Position numbers and translations under genes: made by a program. 64,000 nucleotides of DNA, taken from the NCBI GenBank assembly GCA_026708185.1, contig JAPOVK010000019.1, forward strand, positions 1-64,000, written 5' to 3'. Of this stretch, positions 60,221 through 64,000 are shown in pieces (within the stretch, counting starts at the first letter, position 1; every line of letters begins with the position of its first letter). The stretch comes from Gammaproteobacteria bacterium. Lineage in GTDB: Bacteria > Pseudomonadota > Gammaproteobacteria > Pseudomonadales > Azotimanducaceae. The notes under the pieces are model-generated. The model saw only the letters and a list, made by a program, of their open reading frames with translations. It was not told where the DNA came from and searched no databases.

Positions 60221-63200
60221 TTGTCGCGAATCCGCAACGGCCTGCTCGCCACCGGCTTGCTCGCCGGCCTGTCGTCGTGCACGGTGGAACAGGACGGGAT
60301 CGCCGCCGATGCCCTCGCTGCCAACGACCGCGGCGTGGCGTTGATGGGGCAGTACGAGTACGCCGCCGCGGAGCAAGTGTTTGCCGATGTCGTGAGCCGC
60401 GAGCCCGAGTGGCTCGACGCCCGCGTCAACCTCGCCATCGCTACGCTGAACCGCCAGCAAGACGGCGACGAACACCTCGCCCTCGACATCCTAGGTGCGG
60501 TGCTCGCCGACGATGCTGATCACGCGCGGGCGCTCTACACCAGCGCGATCCTGCACCTTTATCTAGGTGAAGCGGAACTCGCCGCCACGTTGCTCGAGCG
60601 CGTAACCACGCTCGACCGCCAAGACGCCTATGCGGCCTACTTTCTCGGCCAGTCGCTGCTCCAGACCGGCGACTACGCCGGTGCAGCAGAGCGGTTCCTC
60701 GCGAGCATCGAACTCGACCCGTATCTGCGCAGCGCCTATTGGGCCGGATCCCAGGCGCTGCGCCGCGTCGAGCGCACGGACGAAGCCATGACGCTGCTGA
60801 CCGAGTATCAGCGTTTCGAAGCCAATCCCGCAGCGCGCCTTGCCGGGTTCTCCTATGCGCGCATGGGGCCCAAGGCGCATGCGCAGGCGGCATCGGAGAG
60901 CACGCCCGAGCGGCTACCCAAACCGGAGGGGCCGCTTTTCGGCGAACCGTTGCGAATCGCGGATTGGAAGGGCGATGCGACGACGATCGGTAGCGTGGAC
61001 ATCGACCGCGACGGGGACCAGGACTTGGTGTTGACGGCCAGTGGCGCGCCCGCTGTCTTCCTCGGGGACGGCGCTGGTTCGTTCGTCCAGGCACCGGACC
61101 ACCCGCTGTCGGCTGCAAGCGGCGCACGGGCGGCCCTTTGGGGCGACATCGACGACGACGGCCTTGTCGACGCGGTGCTGTGCGCGGACGACGGTGCCCA
61201 CTACTGGCGTCAGACCGCGCCCGGCGCGTGGGCCGCGACCGAGACCCTGGCGCAGCCCTGTGCGGCGGGCGCGTTGGCCGATGCGGACCACGACGGCGAC
61301 CTGGATGTGTTCGTCACCGGCGGAGCGGGCTTCGAACTCTTCAACAACAACCGCGACGGGTCCTTCCGGCGTTTGGCGGCAGAGCGCGGCTTGGCCGGCG
61401 CCGGGGGTCGGCAACTCGTGGTCGCCGACCTCGACAGCGACCGGGACCTCGACATCCTCGTCGTCAACGACGAGCCGCCGCACGACGTCTGGGAGAACGA
61501 ACTCACCTGGGCCTACCGGCCCCTCGACGGGCTCGACGACCTGCGCGACACACCCCTGCGCGCGGTCACCGTCTTCGACGCGGACGCTGACGGTCACCGC
61601 GAGATCTACGGCCTCGGCAGCCAAGGCCTGCGCCGGTGGCGCTACGACGGCGTCGCCTGGTCGGCATCGGTGATCGACCTGGACCTACCCCGCAACGCCA
61701 ATACCCTCGCCGGCGCGGACTTCGACGGCGATCAGCGGACCGATCTCCTAGTCGCCGGCGAGGACGGGGTCGCAGTCGTGGCCGCGGACATGGGCGGCAT
61801 GCTCGCAAGCCTCGCGATCGCCGATCTGTCTGCCGCGACCATGGTCGGGCTCCAGCCGGGTGCCGGGCCGGCCGTCGTCGCCACGTCGGACCACGTCGCC
61901 GTCCTCCCACCCGGTCCGGGCCGCTATCCGTTCCTCGCACTCACCGTCACCGGACGCAGCGAGGCCGAACAGATGCGCTCCAACGGCTCCGGGATCGGCA
62001 CCCTCGCCAAGGTGCGCGCCAACGGTCGCTGGACGGTATTCGACGCCCTGGACACGCACTCTGGTCCGGGTCAGAGCCTAGGGCCGCTCCTGGTCGGGCT
62101 CGGCGGCCACCACCAGGCGGACTTCGTCGCCCTCGATTGGACCGACGGGGTGACGCAGACCGAACTCGAGCTTGCGGCGGGCGCACATCACGTCATCGAG
62201 GAAACCCAACGCCAACTCGCAAGCTGCCCGGTGCTTTTCGCCTGGGACGGTGCCGAGTTCGCGTTCGTCTCCGACGTCCTCGGCGGTGCCGCCCTCGGTT
62301 ATCTCGAGTCGGTGACCGAAGGCGGCGGACAGGGCCACTATGCCCCACCGCGACCCGTCGAGAGCTACCTGCTGGGCGCGGAGGCGCTGGTCGCGCGCGA
62401 CGGCCGCTACCCGATCAAGCTTGCCGAACCGATGGAGGAGAACGTCTACCTGGACGCGGCCCGCCTGGTCGTCTATGACCTGCCGTCCGGCTGGGACATG
62501 GTCCTGGACGAGCGTCTCGCCATCGGGGGTGCCCCGGCGACGGGGGAGCCCATCTACTTCCGGCACGCCCTGAACCCCGTTCGAGTGGTCGACGGGCCGG
62601 GAACGGACGTCACGGCGCTCGCCACCGCCAAGGACCGCCGCGCACCGCCCCCCGGGGACCTTGACCACCGCTTCGTCGGCCTCCTAGCCGAAGACCAGCG
62701 TCTGACGCTGGAGTTCGATGCGCCACTGCCCGACGACGCCGTGCTCGTGGCCGACGGCTGGATCGAGTATCCCTATTCGCAGACCGTGTTCGCCGCCTGG
62801 CAGACCGGCTTGAGCTACCGCCCGCCGGACCTCGAGGCGCGCGGCGCGGACGGCGTCTGGCACATCGTGCAGGAGGCCCTCGGCTACCCCGCCGGCATGC
62901 CCCGGACGATGGCGTTCCCGCTACCCGAACTGCCGGAAGGCACGGACGCCCTGCGCATCACGTCCAACATGGAGATCTACTGGGACCGCATCCGCGTCGT
63001 GGTCGCCGAGCTACCCGACGACGTTCGCGTCGTCGAACTTGTGCCCGAGATTGCCACGGTGGCCCGAACCGGCTTCGCTAAGCGCACGACGGGCCCGCAG
63101 CGGCTGCCGCACTACGACTACGCTAACCGCTCGACCTACTGGGATGCCAAAGTGCCCCGGGGCTTCTACACCGCGCTCGGGGACGCCATGCCACTGGCGA

Positions 63201-63466
63201 GCAACGTGGACGGCGCGCTCGCCGTCTTCGGCAGCGGCGAGGAGATCCACCTGGAGTTCCCCGCCGTCCCGCCTGTCCCCGGCGGCGGCAAGCGCTACTA
63301 CGCGGCCCGGTTCCACGGCTGGGCCAAGGACATGGATCCTTACACCGGTAACGGCCAGACCGTGGGTCCGTTGCCGACTCTCGACAACGCCACCGAACAG
63401 CAGATCGCGCGGCGCGACAAACTTCACGGGCGTCACAACGTGCGCTTCGAGGCAGGGCTCAATTGA
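60221..63466 (+). CDS. TPR and FG-GAP/VCBS-repeat lipoprotein
   Basis: This 1081-residue protein starts at a TTG with an ideal AAGGAGG site six bases upstream. A lipobox LSSC (about residue 20-23) marks it as a lipoprotein. TPR-like helices follow at about 30-210 (LAANDRGVALMGQYEYAAAEQVF, YAAYFLGQSLLQTGDYAGAAERFL). Then come FG-GAP/VCBS propeller repeats with acidic Ca-binding-like loops (DIDRDGDQD, DIDDDGLVD, DADHDGDLD, DLDSDRDLD, DADADGH, DFDGDQRTD), then an ASPIC/UnbV-like stretch (LGPLLVGLGGHH). The last 400 residues form a further domain of unknown fold. The stop overlaps the next gene's start (TTGA). It is probably an extracytoplasmic binding or assembly protein. Confidence 0.85.
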   Translation: MSRIRNGLLATGLLAGLSSCTVEQDGIAADALAANDRGVALMGQYEYAAAEQVFADVVSREPEWLDARVNLAIATLNRQQDGDEHLALDILGAVLADDADHARALYTSAILHLYLGEAELAATLLERVTTLDRQDAYAAYFLGQSLLQTGDYAGAAERFLASIELDPYLRSAYWAGSQALRRVERTDEAMTLLTEYQRFEANPAARLAGFSYARMGPKAHAQAASESTPERLPKPEGPLFGEPLRIADWKGDATTIGSVDIDRDGDQDLVLTASGAPAVFLGDGAGSFVQAPDHPLSAASGARAALWGDIDDDGLVDAVLCADDGAHYWRQTAPGAWAATETLAQPCAAGALADADHDGDLDVFVTGGAGFELFNNNRDGSFRRLAAERGLAGAGGRQLVVADLDSDRDLDILVVNDEPPHDVWENELTWAYRPLDGLDDLRDTPLRAVTVFDADADGHREIYGLGSQGLRRWRYDGVAWSASVIDLDLPRNANTLAGADFDGDQRTDLLVAGEDGVAVVAADMGGMLASLAIADLSAATMVGLQPGAGPAVVATSDHVAVLPPGPGRYPFLALTVTGRSEAEQMRSNGSGIGTLAKVRANGRWTVFDALDTHSGPGQSLGPLLVGLGGHHQADFVALDWTDGVTQTELELAAGAHHVIEETQRQLASCPVLFAWDGAEFAFVSDVLGGAALGYLESVTEGGGQGHYAPPRPVESYLLGAEALVARDGRYPIKLAEPMEENVYLDAARLVVYDLPSGWDMVLDERLAIGGAPATGEPIYFRHALNPVRVVDGPGTDVTALATAKDRRAPPPGDLDHRFVGLLAEDQRLTLEFDAPLPDDAVLVADGWIEYPYSQTVFAAWQTGLSYRPPDLEARGADGVWHIVQEALGYPAGMPRTMAFPLPELPEGTDALRITSNMEIYWDRIRVVVAELPDDVRVVELVPEIATVARTGFAKRTTGPQRLPHYDYANRSTYWDAKVPRGFYTALGDAMPLASNVDGALAVFGSGEEIHLEFPAVPPVPGGGKRYYAARFHGWAKDMDPYTGNGQTVGPLPTLDNATEQQIARRDKLHGRHNVRFEAGLN

Positions 63467-64000
63467 GTGACGATCCACATCCAGGCCAGCGCCCCCGCCC
63501 GATGCCGGTGGTCGGACCCGGCATGCGCAAGCTACTGCTTGCGGTGCTCGCGCTCTTCGCGCTCTTGGTGGTGAACTCGGCGTACCTGGGCGCCGTCACG
63601 TTCCGCCAATGGCTTTCCGGCCTGAACCTGGAGGACCGCGTCTACCAGGCCATGTTCCTCGGCCACCTCGTCCTCGGCGTCGCCATCATCGCGCCGGTCC
63701 TGATCTACGGCGTCATGCACCTGCGCCGCGCCATCCACCGGCCCAACCGCCTCGCGGTGCGCCTTGGCCTGGTCCTCTTCGGCTGCGTCATCGTCCTGCT
63801 GGTGACCGGCATCGCCCTCACCCGCGGACTGCCGGCGATCGAACTGCGCGACCCGATGTTCCGTTCGATCGCCTACTGGACGCACATCGGCACCCCGGTG
63901 CTGGTCTGCTGGCTCTTCGTCCTGCATCGCCTCGCCGGACGGGCGATCCGCTGGTCGGTGGGCGCGGGCATCGGGGCCGTCGCCGTCGGCCTCGGGGCCT
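63463..64000 (+). CDS. Membrane protein with paired histidines, cut by window end
   Basis: The frame starts at a TTG overlapping the previous stop and runs open to the edge (at least 179 residues), so the C-terminus is unseen. It has a basic N-terminus, a first helix at about 22-43, then helices with His pairs: FLGHLVLGVAIIAPVLIYGVMH and THIGTPVLVCWLFVLH, spaced about 14 residues like cytochrome-b heme ligands. A heme-binding membrane anchor is a reasonable guess. It is coupled to the TPR/FG-GAP lipoprotein gene. Confidence 0.6.
   Translation, partial: MSDDPHPGQRPRPMPVVGPGMRKLLLAVLALFALLVVNSAYLGAVTFRQWLSGLNLEDRVYQAMFLGHLVLGVAIIAPVLIYGVMHLRRAIHRPNRLAVRLGLVLFGCVIVLLVTGIALTRGLPAIELRDPMFRSIAYWTHIGTPVLVCWLFVLHRLAGRAIRWSVGAGIGAVAVGLGA

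Overview
The window is high-GC bacterial chromosome, most likely from a Gammaproteobacterium or a close proteobacterial relative. It has Gram-negative envelope genes throughout (three TonB-dependent receptors, outer-membrane barrels, RND pumps with a lipoprotein adaptor), a long YqcD-type QueF, and a small SRP RNA beside a tRNA-Ser that encodes its CCA. The species cannot be named from this sequence.

Layout. (1) 0.3-28.5 kb is a catabolic and uptake region. It holds three TonB-dependent receptors, an acyl-CoA synthetase, two FAD monooxygenases, a Baeyer-Villiger-type monooxygenase, an alpha/beta hydrolase, a tannase/feruloyl-esterase-family enzyme, a YejA-like binding protein, a DUF3500 protein, an ABC exporter triad (LolD-like ATPase plus two FtsX-like permeases), a membrane-anchored AraC-type regulator with its own barrel gene, an SRPBCC/ArsR pair behind a strong promoter, and a homocysteine-methyltransferase-like gene. 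The mix suggests uptake and oxidative breakdown of aromatic, terpenoid or ester compounds. (2) 28.64-41.52 kb is a genomic island of about 12.9 kb in the 3' end of tRNA-Ser(GGA). It is bounded by 14-bp direct repeats and has a near-identical 19-bp repeat just inside each end. It carries a P4-type integrase, a HigBA toxin-antitoxin pair, an ankyrin-repeat membrane protein, a tightly coupled OB-like/DUF488/DUF488 operon, a second tyrosine recombinase with a zinc-ribbon gene, a two-gene CBASS (CapV-like patatin phospholipase plus CD-NTase with a C-terminal sensor domain), and an HNH-like zinc protein. It reads as a defence island. (3) 41.5-46.7 kb holds tRNA-Ser, SRP RNA, a small barrel protein, a decayed Rpn-family nuclease, queF with an MFS transporter, and a GIY-YIG gene with a probable frameshift. 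(4) 46.7-64 kb is an envelope transport locus. One strand carries a compact four-gene operon: membrane-fusion lipoprotein, RND pump, a 1598-residue RND pump fused to an ABC ATPase, and an ABC-2 permease. The other strand carries an ABC-2 permease fused to an M1-peptidase-like and a carbohydrate-binding-like domain, then a TPR/FG-GAP lipoprotein, then a membrane protein with paired histidines cut by the window end.

The most unusual object is the RND-ABC fusion at 47461-52257. It has a complete RND permease and a complete set of ABC ATPase motifs in one reading frame. The ATPase domain seems to be split by four extra membrane helices between its A-loop strand and its Walker A. With the adjacent ABC-2 permease, paired RND and adaptor, this suggests a hybrid exporter that could use both ATP and ion gradient. 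The best immunity candidates are the OB-like/DUF488/DUF488 operon and the CBASS pair. Several genes carry lesions that are either real or assembly artefacts: Walker A Lys to Glu in the LolD-like ATPase, start-region frame problems in the methyltransferase-like and GIY-YIG genes, and the Rpn pseudogene.
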